A DNA stretch of 64,000 nucleotides from Bettongia penicillata ogilbyi (taxonomy: Eukaryota > Chordata > Mammalia > Diprotodontia > Potoroidae), in assembly GCA_023548195.1 (NCBI GenBank), contig JAJHZJ010000413.1, forward strand, positions 16,527,941-16,591,940. The letters are read 5' to 3'. The position numbers were made by a program, and so were the translations under genes. The notes under the pieces are model-generated. The model did not search any database. It was not told the DNA's origin and saw nothing but the letters and a program-made list of their open reading frames with translations. Positions 35,379 to 46,902 of the stretch are shown one piece after another; positions within the stretch are counted from its first letter, which is position 1, and the number at the start of each line of letters is the position of its first letter.

Positions 35379-36078
35379 TCTAATCCAACCTTTCTGGAAA
35401 AGAATCTGAAACCAGGCCCAAAGGGGCTGTAAAACAGTGCATTCCCTTTTATCCAGTAATACTACTACTAGGTCTGTAGTCCAAAGAGATCACAGGAAAA
35501 GAATCTATATGGAAATACATACACATATACAAACACATACATATGTGTGTTTATATTTAAATTTGTAGTGGCAAAGATTTTGAAATTGAGTGGATGTTCA
35601 TCAGTTGGGGAATGACTGAACAATTTTTTCATATGATTGTGATGGAGTACTATTGTGCTATAAAAAATGATGAGGAGCTGATTTCAGAAAAAGCAACAGT
35701 ATGGGCATATATCTATGAACTGATAGAAAATGAAGTAAGAAAAACCAAGAGGTCATTGTATACAGTAACAACAATATATAATGATGATCAATTGTGAAAG
35801 ATACATATACTTTGATCTTTATAGAGATCAGAGACAATTGCAAAAGATTCATATTGAAAAAATGATATACAACTTCAGAGAGAGAACTGATGAACTCTGC
35901 AAACTGAAGTATAATTTTCTCACTTTTTTTTGCTTTTTGCTTTATAGATAGCATAGAAATATGCTTTGCATGACTTCATATATATAATTCTTTTTGCAGT
36001 TAGTGGTGGAGGGATGAGAGGAATGGAGAAAAATTGGAACTCAAATTTTAAAAAGAAAATAATCTTTAAAATTAAAAA
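35379..36078 (+). mobile_element. Middle L1, right part (ORF2 C-terminus and 3' UTR)
   Basis: 35594-35797 is open and reads ..MEYYCAIKNDEELISE.. and ..SLYTVTTIYNDDQL stop, the C-terminal end of L1 ORF2. A 3' UTR follows with 'gcaaactgaag', 'aaatatgctttgcatgac' and 'ttggaactcaaattttaaa'. It ends in A-rich DNA at about 36078. Confidence 0.8.
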
Positions 36079-36079
36079 T

Positions 36080-38105
36080 CATTCTACTAAATATATGCAA
36101 AATAATTAATTCCATTATTACATAAACTTTTTTAAAATATGCAAATGAATCTTGCCAAATTTCTTTTATGACACAAATATGCTTTTGATACCTGAACCAA
36201 AGTGAGCAAAAAAGATAGAAAAAAAAGTTTTTTATTCCAACTTCCCTAATGAACATAGATGCAAGATTTTTAGATAAAATTCTAGCAAAGAGACAATAGC
36301 AATATAGCACAAAAATTTTATTCGGTGACCAGGATGGATTTAACCTAGAAATTCAGAACTGTTCAATATTAGGAAAAATATAAGCATAGATGACCATATT
36401 TATAACAAATATTACATTATTATTTCAAAAAATTCAGAAAAGGCTTTCGTCAAAATACAACACACATTTTTATAGGAAAAAACATTAGAAAGCATAGAAA
36501 TAAATGGAGCTTTTCTTAAAATAAATAATATTTAACTGAAAGCAAGACTAAGCATTAAATGTGATGGGAATAAAACAGAAGCCTTTCCAATAAGATTAGG
36601 GGTGAAGTAAGGATGCCAACTATCACAATTATTATTCAATATTTTAATAGAAATGCTATGTAGAAGGAACTGAAGAAATAAAGAAAACTACCATGCTTGT
36701 CAGGTCATATGATGGCACACTTAGAGAATCCTACAGTCAACAAATATGAGTTGAAACATTTAGCAAACTTAGCAGAGCTCCAAGCTATAAAATAAATCCA
36801 TACATTATAAGCATTAAAAAAAAAACAGCAAGAAGAGTCAGAAAGTGAAATGCCATAATAAGCAGTCTAAAATACTTGGAAGCCTACTTGCCAAGACATA
36901 CACAGGAATTATATGAACACAATTACAAACTATTCTTCACATAAATAAAGACAGATCTCAAATAATTATTAATTATTCATGACTAGGCTGAGTAAGTATA
37001 ATAAAATGATAATAATATCTCAATTAATTTACTTATTAAGTCCTATACCAACCGAAGAATTATTTTACAGAACTAGTAAAAACAATAATAAAATTCATTT
37101 AGATGAACAAAATGTCAAGAATATCAAGGGAGTCAATGGAAAAAATGTGAAGGAAGAGAAACTAGCAATACCAGATCACCAAAACAATTTATTACTAGAT
37201 AAGAAATATACTGGTTGATCAGTATAATCAATGAAGAACACTTTATAGGGAAGCAAATGAGCACAGTAGCCTGCTGTTTGATAAACCCAAAGATTTCCAT
37301 TATTGTGGCAAGAATTCATTATTTGACAAAAATGGCAGAGAAAATTGGAAAGTATTCTGGCAAAAACTCCCCAGAGACCAAGGGGTATGTATGTGTGTGG
37401 TGTATACATACACATACACACATATGTGTATGTGTGTATATACATGCATGTATATATACACATGTATGTATATATAGTATTATACACAATATGTACATAT
37501 GTGCATGTATACATGTGTGCACTTGTGTATATATGTATGTGCATATACATGTGTGTATATGTGTATACATACGCATGTGTGTATGCATATATATATATAT
37601 ATGTCCAAGTAAGATAAAAATGAATACATGATCTAGACCAAAAAAGTGATATAATAAGGAAATTGGGGAAAATGAAAGCGATTAGTTGCCAAACTTTTGG
37701 ACAACAGAACAGTTTAGGACAAAGCAAGACACTGAAAGATTCAGAGGAGGGAGAAATGATTAGTGATTACATAAAAACAAAATCTTCGCACAAATTGCAC
37801 TAATACATCCACAATTAGAAAAAAGTAAATTGGCAATAAAATTGCCATGTTGCTCTGATATAGGTTTCATTTCTCAAAAATATAGGAATTAAGCAATATT
37901 CATTAAAAATAGGAGCCATTCTTTAATTAACAAATCATATGAACTGGCAGTTTTCAGAGAAAGAAATCAAACTGATGAGTAATCACTAATAATTATGTAT
38001 TAATAATTGCATCTAAGTCATTAGTAATTAGAGTAATGAAAATTTAAACAGCTCTAAGGTACCAGCACACACCCATGAGATTGAATAAGATGACGGGCCA
38101 TTGAT
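36080..38105 (+). mobile_element. Outer L1, right part (RT to ORF2 C-terminus)
   Basis: It resumes the ORF2 of the element at 26666-29335 about 30 bases further on ('attctactaaatat'). RT-domain stretches can be followed ('atagatgcaagatttt' and 'agaaaaggctttcgtcaaa', RT motif A region, near 36440). The connection region follows to 37380, then a microsatellite, then the C-terminal part (about 37610-38105). There is no 3' UTR and no open frame. Confidence 0.75.
37385..37605. repeat. Compound CA/TG/TA microsatellite inside L1
   Basis: Irregular GTATACATA/TGTGTATA units, 220 bases long. It makes the longest open frames of the window (37176-37727 minus, 37215-37631 plus), which are Tyr/His/Thr/Cys runs and not genes. 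Confidence 0.95.
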
Positions 38106-38109
38106 TCTT

Positions 38110-39765
38110 TGCCCACTGAGAATCTCCAAATATTTGCTTTTTAAAAGGGGAGTGCTAATGCCTGCTGTATCAAAGGTTGTTTGGACTGAAATGCATTACA
38201 AACCTCAAAGCAATATCTAAACAGAAGTTGTTTCTGCTATTTCCCATCCTGTGAAATGATGTGTTGTTTTTCTCTGCATCCTCCAAGGACAGACCTAACT
38301 CCCTTAAGGACTTTTTGTGATTCTTTTCGTGTCTTGAGCTATCCATATAGTCTTTCATTCCCACTACATTACTGACTATATTTGCTATAAAACTGAAGTT
38401 ATAGAGAGAAAATGAGATTCATTTTTATGCATCGAGAAAGCAAAGTACTCTTAATTCAGCAATTTAAGAAACAGCCAACTTACATGAGAGTTAGGAGACT
38501 GTTAACTTAGCTATGATTTTATGAAGCCACAGGGGGTCCTGGATACCTTTTATCAATCATTTAACTAATCAAAGTACATTTTCTAAACATACAATGTGTT
38601 CCTTGTAGTGTACCAGATATTGTGAACACAAAAACAAAGAATCACATAATTTCCATACTCTTTTCTCACTAGTTATTATGGATAATATGATGCAATCTAT
38701 TATGGTCAGATAACATATGGTCCACTTAATATAGTGACATCTTATTGTGCCCACCATAGATCGTTCATATCTATAGCCACAGTTATAGCTATACATAGAA
38801 GGAAGAGGAATAGGAGAAAGAAAAGAAAGAGAAGGAGGAAAAACAGGGAGAGAGGGAGGGACCTTTTTTGTTTTATTTTCTGGTACAGAAAAATATGAAC
38901 CTGATGCTGAACTTATTAGAGAGGAGTATAATCTGTAGGGTAGATAATAACAAGGTTCTGAACAGGATAAAGGAGACTTGAAAAGAGGAGAGGCAGTTAC
39001 TAGCTGATGGATGCAAAGAGAGGATCTGTAAGTGAAAGTATGTAAGGAATATATTGAATATTTCTCCTGCCCTTCTCTTCCTGAGTCTATAGGTGTGAGA
39101 TAAAGAACAGCTATTTCTCCTTCTTCCTATATCCACAGAATGAAGGCACACTTATTTACCCTAGTGTCTGAGCCTTCCTAACAATTGTGATCATGAGATC
39201 GGTAATTGTGATTCAGGGGAAGATGATATGGAGAAGGAGTTAAGAGGCATTGGTATATTTAGGAGAAAATAAGATTTCATGAAGATCAGAAAATGGAAGG
39301 AAACTCAGAGGAAGAAATCTATAAAGAATGGTGATTTAAAAAAAAAAAGAGAGAAAACCATAAGGAGTGGGATTACAAAGGACACTGTGGTAAAGCAGAC
39401 CAGAGGATAATGGAGAAGCTGATATAAGCTTAATATATAGGATGACAGCAATAGGTACAGAAAAGCAGCAGTAAATTATATGCCCATCTTTTGCCCCTTT
39501 ATGTCCTTTAATAACATATTAATCAAAAGGAGACCGTTTTGCAGAAGGCTCAGAAATAAGCAGAGATATTTAGTGCAATTGACTTGAATGGGAAAATAAA
39601 CTCCAGTGTGGGTGGAAGGGTATTTTGGCTGTGGGTCTTGGGAAATGTTGCAAAACTAGGAACTAAGCAATATAACAGATGAATAGGGCAGCCAGTGTTC
39701 TGCCCAGGAGAATACGTTTCCTATCCCAATCCTTCCTTGCTTGTTGTATGAGATAAATATCTGAT
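38110..39765. other. Mostly unassigned
   Basis: It holds a short antisense L2/MIR-like piece near 38550-38640 ('taaacatacaatgtgttcc'), a GA-rich patch at 38798-38862, and otherwise sequence I do not recognise. Confidence 0.3.
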
Positions 39766-39769
39766 CATC

Positions 39770-40020
39770 TTGTGCTAATTTTAGCGTTGAGACACCCAAT
39801 GTCAGCCAAATAACATGTACTGGGATCAAAATACTTGGGACTGGAAAGGACATTTGAAGTCACTTAATCAACTCTTGATAAATGAAGAAATTTTGGCCCA
39901 GAAGGTGATGTGGTATATTCAGTGTTACACAAATAATAAGAACTAAGATTTAAACCCAAGTCATCTATTTCAAAATCCAGTGTACTTCTTACTGTATTGG
40001 AGTTGCCTCCTACCATTGAG
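39770..40020 (-). repeat. MIR-like SINE
   Basis: Antisense MIR order: 'gataaatgaagaaattttggccc', 'aagatttaaacccaagtc', 'aaatccagtgtacttctt', 'gttgcctcc'. Confidence 0.6.
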
Positions 40021-40384
40021 CTAGAAATGATAATATCTTAAGGAATATGTGTACCTTTAGGAAAAGAACAATTTTCTATCAACTTTAACTTTTTAAAGGA
40101 AGAAGCCATTGTCAGTACTTCAGTGCATGAGATGTCCAGCTATGTCTAACATGTCCTGATTAAGGCAGTAGAGAGGACATTGGTGAGCTCAGAAGTGACG
40201 TAGAAATTTGCTACCTCTTTGGCCTTTTTAAAATGAGGTTGAGTTGTTTCCTAGCCTTGCTTACTGTTGCATAGAATGAATGAAAGCTTATTTCTTCCAG
40301 TGTCAGCACCACTTGTTACAGTGTTGATTTGAAGACTAACCATTTTGATTCCAGGGAAGCCAGTGCAACAAATGCTATTTAGAA

Positions 40385-40571
40385 CAATTGCCACCTGTAT
40401 ATTATACACAAACACTCATGCAAACTATATGTACAACATTTACATACACATATGCACACATACATGCATAATATATACAAAATAGTATACATATGTACCA
40501 TATTTATGCATTATGACATGAAACATAATATATTAGGCATATACCTACATATATGTATATATGTTTATGTA
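40385..40571. repeat. CA/TA-rich irregular repeat
   Basis: Irregular ACATA/TATAC units directly before the DNA transposon. Confidence 0.7.
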
Positions 40572-41390
40572 CAAGCCCAACTTGGTTTTTACGGCTTTAT
40601 TGTACTTCACAGATGTCACTTTTTTTAGAAACTGAAAATTTGCAACAATCCTGTGTTAAGCAAGTCAATGTCCCAGTTTTCTAACAATATGTGCTCACAT
40701 CGTGTGTCACATTTTGCTAATTATTGCAATATTTCAAGATTTTTTATTATTAATGTATTTGTTATGGTGATCTGTGATCAGTATTCTTTGATGTTTCTAA
40801 TGTAATTATTTTGGGGCACCTTAAACTGTGCTTATATAATATGGCTAAAATCAATCTTGCGTGCATTCTGACTGCTCCACCGACTAACCTTTTCCCATAT
40901 CTTTCTCTCTCTCCTTGGGCCTTTCTATTCCCTGAGACACAATAATATTCAAATTAGGCCAGTTAATAATCGCACAATGGCCTCTAAGTGTTCAAGTGAA
41001 AGGAAGGGACAATTGATGCCAAACTTCGTTAGTGTTTCATTCTAAAATATTCCCATAGTCACCAAAACCTTCAGCCACCCTACTCCCACCCCCCAATCAC
41101 TCAGCAGTCTTCAATATCAAGGCAAGACCCTATGCCAGCAAAAAGATTCTGACTAGCTGAAGATTTAGATGAGAGTTAACATTTTTTAGAGATAAAACAT
41201 TTCAAATAACATATGCACATTTTTAAGCATAATATTATGGCATACTTAATAGACTATAGTAAAGTATAGTATAAACATAACTTTTATATGCACTGGAAAG
41301 CCAAGAAATTCATGTGACTTGCCTTATTGTAATATTTTCTTTGTTGTGGTGGTCTGGAACCGAAACCCCAATATCTCCAAAGTATGCCCA
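40572..41390 (+). mobile_element. Internally deleted Tigger1-like (pogo/Tc1-mariner) transposon
   Basis: The 5' part includes 'gtgatctgtgatcagtattc' (40764), 'tgctccaccgactaacc' and 'aatggcctctaagtgttc', the Tigger1 leader up to the start of the transposase. It joins directly (about 41030-41060) to the Tigger1 3' end: 'caaggcaagaccctatg', 'cagcaaaaagattctgac', 'tgcactggaaagcc' and 'ggtggtctggaaccgaaac'. Nearly all transposase coding sequence is missing, so it is a MITE-like non-autonomous copy. TA dinucleotides at 40570-40571 and 41391-41392 fit the TA duplication of the family. Confidence 0.85.
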
Positions 41391-41435
41391 TATATGTGTG
41401 TATATTAATAAGCAAAATGCATATTTATGTTTATG

Positions 41436-41508
41436 TATATTTATATCTAACACATATAATATAACACATTATGTATATTTATATCTAACACATTTATATC
41501 TAACACAT
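41436..41508. repeat. Short tandem repeat, unit about 'tttatatctaacacat'
   Basis: Three to four imperfect copies just downstream of the Tigger1-like element. Confidence 0.75.
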
Positions 41509-41564
41509 GGACCACAAAAGTTTCTTGGACTCTATCATTTTGTATTTCAGAAGATAAAGTAAAC

Positions 41565-41735
41565 CTGGTACAGTGGAAATGTTGTTGCAAATAGAATCAG
41601 CACTTTGCTTTAAATCATGTCCTTGGTCCTTTCTTCTTATATGATCATGAGAAAGTCATATTTACTTCCCTGCGTCTCAGTTTCTTCATCCTTGAAATGG
41701 ATGGATTGGACAACAGAATGGCTGTTTTTTTTTAA
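41565..41735 (+). repeat. MIR-like SINE
   Basis: It has a head near 'aacctggtacagtggaaatg', then 'tatgatcatgagaaagtcat', 'cgtctcagtttcttcatcc' and 'gaaatggatggattggac'. Confidence 0.6.
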
Positions 41736-41749
41736 ACTTGTTTTAAATA

Positions 41750-42825
41750 TATGCACAATATGCATTTTACCGTAGTACTAAAGGAGTATATGATGCTAAA
41801 GGTTAAAGATCCTAGAGGTTATCAAATGCTCCTTCCAGTCATAAATTCTATTTTTGTATGGGGCATAGGGACTTCTAGTAATAGTGGAAGTCACTGATAG
41901 AGCCTTCTTTTTGTAGTAGTATCTGGGTAAGAGATCAAAGCTAAAGATGTGGCTCCATCATTTTAGGCTGCTGTACAAATTTGCCTTCAAAGAGAAGTAG
42001 CCACAGCTTCAACTGATTTCCAGTATACCTAAAAAGTATCCATTTTAAGGTTTTTCTCACTATAAATATAGAAGATTTAGAGGAAGGGAGGTAAGACTGT
42101 ATATAACTTCTGCCATCATCTCTCCTTACCCATTAATTTTTGTATCATTTCACATGTCTTTTACCTGACAACAAAGTAATTCTCACGTGCTTAAAACTTG
42201 AGCTGGGGAGAGAACTAGGGAGGAAGCAAATCCATTCTCTAGAAAGAAAATAAGTTGTTCATGGGATTAAAAAATGTGATCATGAGGGGAAAGAAAACAA
42301 AGTTATCTCAGCAATATTTTGTTGGGTATTAAAAACAGAAAAGGAAAATAAAGTGCCAGTGTAGATAAAAAAGAAGTAGATTAAGAATCTGGCAGCAATC
42401 CCAGATAATGAAGCCAAAGCAGACAGATGTCCAAATCATGCACCAAATCAGCTAAGGCCTAAATGGCTTATTCAGCAAGCACACATTAATGGGCAACAAC
42501 AATTGGCATAGTTACAGCTCTTTTGTCTGTCCAAGGTTGGATTTTGTATAGTAGGATTGAAATTACCCAGAAGGGTCAAGAAGGGGTATGGAATCAACTT
42601 TCTGTTTTTTAACTAGACTGGTCCTATAATAAACCAGATGCTTACCCTTCATCTACTCATTGAATATCACTAATGAGTCAGAAGTATTATTTTTCAAAAA
42701 TAGAACAACATATATACCGAAGACATATTAAAAATGTATCCATTTTGTTGGTTGACGTAAAGTGATATATACTATGTTATGTCTTTTAGGTTACTAGCAT
42801 ATTATTTAATAACCTATCTAATGTC
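41750..42825. other. No recognised feature
   Basis: AT-rich sequence without a supported repeat or exon. Confidence 0.3.
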
Positions 42826-42829
42826 AATT

Positions 42830-43440
42830 CATTTTTTTAGTTCTATTTAGTGTCTCATAGAAGAGTACATTATTATGCAGAATGTGAGCTACACCTTCCA
42901 GCTCTGTCATCCTCAAATTTGATATGTATGCTATCTCTGCCGCATTCTAAATTACTGATATAAATACTAAATAGTATAAGTCCAAGTGCAGATCCCTGGG
43001 ACATTTCATTGTAAATCTTCCCTAGAAGTTGACAACAAATTATTAGAACAACTCTTTAGGACCAGCCTAATCCATCAATTACCATAATCAAGCCTTATTC
43101 ATCTATTACCCACACCTACCCATGTTTTTCAAGAAAAGATTACGAAAACGTATCAAATGTTTTGTGAAAAATCTTGCAAAATATATAACTATTTCTAAAT
43201 CATTCCCCTGAATGCACAATTTAGTAACCTTGTTAAATAATGAAATAAAGAAATAGGTCAGGCATGACCTATTCTTAATAAAGCCAAATTGGCTGTTTGA
43301 GATCAATGCTTCCATTGCCAATTGTTGATGAATTTTCTCCTGAATGATACATACTAAAGTTCTGCCAGGAACCAGCGTCAAACTCACTGGACTGCTCAGA
43401 GTAGGTTCCTCAGAGGAAAAATGTTTAATGGGATGTTGGG
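42830..43440 (-). mobile_element. CR1/L3-clade LINE, RT fragment
   Basis: Antisense signals in order: 'agtgcagatccctgggac', 'aattaccataatcaagcc', 'aaagccaaattggctgtttg', 'gaattttctcctgaatga', 'aaactcactggactgc'. These follow the RT-coding region of CR1/L3-type LINEs. An open frame survives at 43387-43106. Confidence 0.75.
43106..43387 (-). pseudogene. CR1/L3 reverse-transcriptase relic with a 93-codon open frame
   Basis: The frame reads ..SLTLVPGRTLVCIIQEKI.., then ..ISNSQFGFIKNRSCLTYF.., and ends ..LFLKNMGRCG. These are the RT region before motif A and the segment after it in CR1-clade LINEs. The motif A aspartate and its context are degraded (..VIYFARFFTKHLI..), so no enzyme is expected. 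It is unusually free of stops for such an old element. Confidence 0.75.
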
Positions 43441-43444
43441 TCAG

Positions 43445-44100
43445 GAGAAAGAGGAAGGAGGAGTCAAAGTCTCTATTGTAATCTGATTCATGGTAAATGG
43501 AAAAAACTTCACATATACAGGCATAAAAACATGCTGGCTATTCCAAAGAAACCTTATGCTGTTTTATGTTCAAACCATCACCATTTTCCAAGTATTAGAT
43601 CATGTTTTCTAACCCCCTTCCCTATCAGATCCCTTTATTTCTACAGAGAGAGGAAAGTAACATAACAAAGGAAAGTAAATTTAAAACAAGCAAACAAACA
43701 ATCATGGAGTTTTTGTTACCAACATTTATGTTAAAAAAAAAAAAGTTTACTGTAGACCAAAGCTTTGATTATCTCTGTGACTTTGACTTTTTCAATTAGA
43801 TTTCATTCTTGCCCTAATCTGATTTGTAAGACAATTAAATAAGATCTTGATTATACAGACTTGCCTCCATGCTTTAGTACTGATACACTTCACATGTGTG
43901 TTTGTGTTTGTTTGTATGTGTTTTAACACAATGAATTGTGAGGACATAGTTTTCCAGTTAGTGAGTGGCAATGAATTTGTGAACCCTTGGGTAACATAGG
44001 TTTTTAGTACTTTGAATTCTGAATGCAAATCAAACATAAACATTGAAAATAAGACAGTCCCAGCTTTAGACAACCTGATAGAGTTTCTTGACTTCTGGCT
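43445..44100. other. No recognised feature
   Basis: No supported repeat or exon. Short frames at 43602-43799 and 43792-44073 show no domain. Confidence 0.3.
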
Positions 44101-44104
44101 GGCT

Positions 44105-44370
44105 AAAAATATTAAGAATTAACATTTATATAGCACTTAGTATTGGCAGACACTGTGCTGTGCTTTATGTTACTGACACATTTGATTCTCTCAACAACCC
44201 GAGGAGGTAGATGTTATTATTATCCCCAATTTAAATATGAAGAAACTGAAGCAAATAGATGTTCAACAACTTGCCCCAGGGTCACAGAACTTTTAAGTAT
44301 CTAGGGTAGGATTTGAACTAAGGTCTTCTTGAGTTCAGGCCTATCTGCTGTACCACAGGCTAGGTGTAGT
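44105..44370 (-). repeat. MIR/MAR1-like SINE, near full length
   Basis: Antisense order: 'catttatatagcacttag', 'gacactgtgctgtgctt', 'tctctcaacaacccgagg', 'ttattatccccaattta', 'gccccagggtcacagaac', 'aggatttgaactaagg', 'ctgctgtaccacag'. Confidence 0.8.
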
Positions 44371-44799
44371 GAGCCATAATTCTTAGTTCTGCATTAGAGA
44401 AGTTGTGTTTTTCTCTTTTATGGAGAGACTTAGTCTCTAAAGAGAAATGTAACCCAGCAATTGTAGCAGAAAGTAGTTCAGTTGCCACACGACCGATGAA
44501 TACATAATAATACATAACAAAACACAATAATAAAGATGATGTGACAGAGAACAGAGGTCTTTTGCCTATCACAGAGATGTGGAGGCAACAAAACTAGTGA
44601 TCAATCTCTTCTCTTTTTACTTTGCAGTTTTCATTAATTCTGTGAGGGTATTTTCTTTTTTTAATGTATGGTCAAAAGTTTAGCTTTATCCTTAGTAGCT
44701 TCTGCTTACCAATTCCACTTATTTAGAAAATGTATAATCTTGGGGAGGGGGGACAGAGAATCATAAAAATATTATTGTTGTTTTTTTTTTTTCTCTTAA

Positions 44800-45560
44800 G
44801 GTGAACTAGAACTTAATTGAATGCACTCTGGACAGGGGGTTCAAAATGAAAAAGATGTGCCCCCTTGCTGATGCACAAGAAGACAAAACAAAGATGCACA
44901 CACTTTGGTTCCTATCCAATAAAATTTACTCAACTTAGGCCAAACCCTAATTCCAAGATCAGAATCTAAAGCTACACAAGGGGAACTGGGAAGAAGGAAG
45001 GGAAGTGTTGTGAGAAGTCACACTAACACACACATGAGAAAAACAAGAAGCTTTGTGCATTGATAATGTGTTTTTGATTATTGTTAATGTAATTCTGTTT
45101 CTTAATGGGAAGATTTTCCCCATCCATTAATAAGCCCATGTGACCTGCCTGGGTCCCATAGAAGTCTGAGTGGTCACCTGAAGGAGCTTGCTGAATGGGT
45201 AGAACAGGAAGGAGCGGAACTAGAGCAGAGCTGAGAGGAAGTGAGTTACGAGAGCAGTCAGAGGTAGGAAGGATAGAGGCAGCAACTAGCATGACTGAGA
45301 CAGCCTGTTTGTGATTTGTTTAATGGAGCTGGTTTGTGGGAAACCTAGCAGGGGAGGCTTGGAGATGGTGTTGTGCTCTATATTGTTATTATGTACAGAT
45401 TTTTGTTACTATGATGGATTTGGCTTCCTGGTATCTGAATAAACGTTTTGGTCTTGTCTTCCATGTGGACAGTCTGTGGTATTTCACAATTCAGAACTGC
45501 ACCGGGATATTCATCACCACTGTAAGCTTTGTAAATATTGCATTGGCACTACATGCTTCA
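44800..45560 (+). mobile_element. LTR-like block (family unassigned)
   Basis: A GC-richer block with A/G-rich sequence at 45190-45280. A polyadenylation-type signal in 'ctgaataaacgttttggtc' (45435) is followed by 'cttccatgtggacagtctgtgg', a layout I associate with marsupial ERV LTRs. No matching second LTR, primer-binding site or polypurine tract can be defended here. It lies 0.5 kb upstream of the Ty3/gypsy-type remnants, but any link is unproven. Confidence 0.35.
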
Positions 45561-46094
45561 GTTATTACTCTCTTTCCTAAGGAGAAGAAAGAGTGGCATC
45601 TCTGCCCATAGAACGATCCAGGTAACATGAGAATCTGAGTTCTTTCCCTTTCCAAAGGTCATTCTACATGAGAGTCTCAATCTATGCAATTATATCAACA
45701 GTTCTAAGCTTGTTACAAAACTGCTAAGCCAAGAAGGACCTGACTAATGACACATAAGCCAGAGTCACAGTGGGAGAAGCAACATGCTACTACATGTATG
45801 TGCACTCAAGAAGACAATGCAAAATAAACCAAACCTTTCTGCAATAAGATCACTGGAAAAGATTAAAAATATTCTTTTTTACTGGATTCTACCCAAGGAC
45901 TCCATACGCAAACATTAGAGAAGTAAGGATCCTATGCTATAACAAACAGCTGGTTGAGGCAGAACCAAAAATAAACCAAATTAGAAATAATTATTGCTAA
46001 ATAAGTTAAATTTAAAAAATAGATACATCAAATTCAAGTAAGGGAGTCTATAGGTAACCTTTCTCTGAACCTCTCAAATAGATTTATAAAGATT

Positions 46095-46195
46095 CTCTTT
46101 CACCATATTGACACAGGAGCACAAAAGGAAAGTCTTCTGTCAACATGTCCTCCATGTTTGCTCCGTTGGTTCTCCTGATCAAAAAGTAACATGAA
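46095..46195 (+). pseudogene. Ty3/gypsy-type RT fragment
   Basis: The frame reading '..LTQEHKRKVFCQHVLHV..' (about 46107-46165) resembles the segment just after the RT catalytic box in Ty3/gypsy elements (Thr-x-Glu-Glu-His .. His-Val .. Val-Leu). It is short and frameshifted. The upstream catalytic box is not readable. Confidence 0.45.
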
Positions 46196-46902
46196 CTATT
46201 ATGTTGGTTTCTTTTAAATGAGTCAGTAGAAATTTATTTGAGTAATACAGAAGTCACAATATGTGTGGCCATCTGGACACTTAAGATAGCAGTTCCTCTC
46301 TCCAAGGTTTGACAAAAGACTTATATGCCCCTTAGGAATAATGGCTAACTTCCATTAGGACTCTGTGCAGGTGGTCTAATACACATTTCCAAAAATAGAA
46401 CTGACTATTTTAGTAGTTAAGTAGTAAGGAAAAGTACAGAGAGGTTTTTAAAATGAAATGAAATTTGAAGAGTACTTGCTCCCTCACTTTGGATTAAATG
46501 GAGGACAATTTCCAACATGAAATTACTTATGTCAAAACATTGAAGATGTATGACTCACTATTTCCATACAGAGATGGCTCAGCAGAAATAATAAGAAGGC
46601 AGTTATAAAATATGACAATAGTACACTAGCCTCTGTGCAAGATCAAAAGTACATGGCCACATGTATGTCATGGCCATATGTATATTTTATGTATGTTCTT
46701 TCCATGAGTGGATCTTTACAATATTCTCTAGTCAGATACTTTTGCTCTGTATCCATATCATACATCTGTCATCTCTGTTCATTTGTGCATTCCTTTTTCT
46801 TTTTAATAATTCCCTCTCACACTAAGGAGAAAGTAGATAATCTGTCACGTGATATTCTTCTTATGCCACCTTTATTAGCCATGCAGTTTGAGTAGATAGC
46901 TT

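Noticed and set aside
34963..35409. 148-codon plus-strand frame in GC-richer DNA
   Set aside because: It is the antisense of the 5' UTR of the innermost L1; higher GC makes stops rarer by chance.
37176..37727. 183-codon minus-strand frame and overlapping plus-strand frames, the longest in the window
   Set aside because: Most of the residues come from a TG/TA/CA microsatellite (Tyr, Thr, His, Cys, Ile runs); the edges are L1 ORF2 read in the wrong strand or frame.
45336..45611. 91-codon plus-strand frame that could be a small membrane protein
   Set aside because: It crosses the LTR-like block and its polyadenylation signal; no start context or conserved domain supports it.
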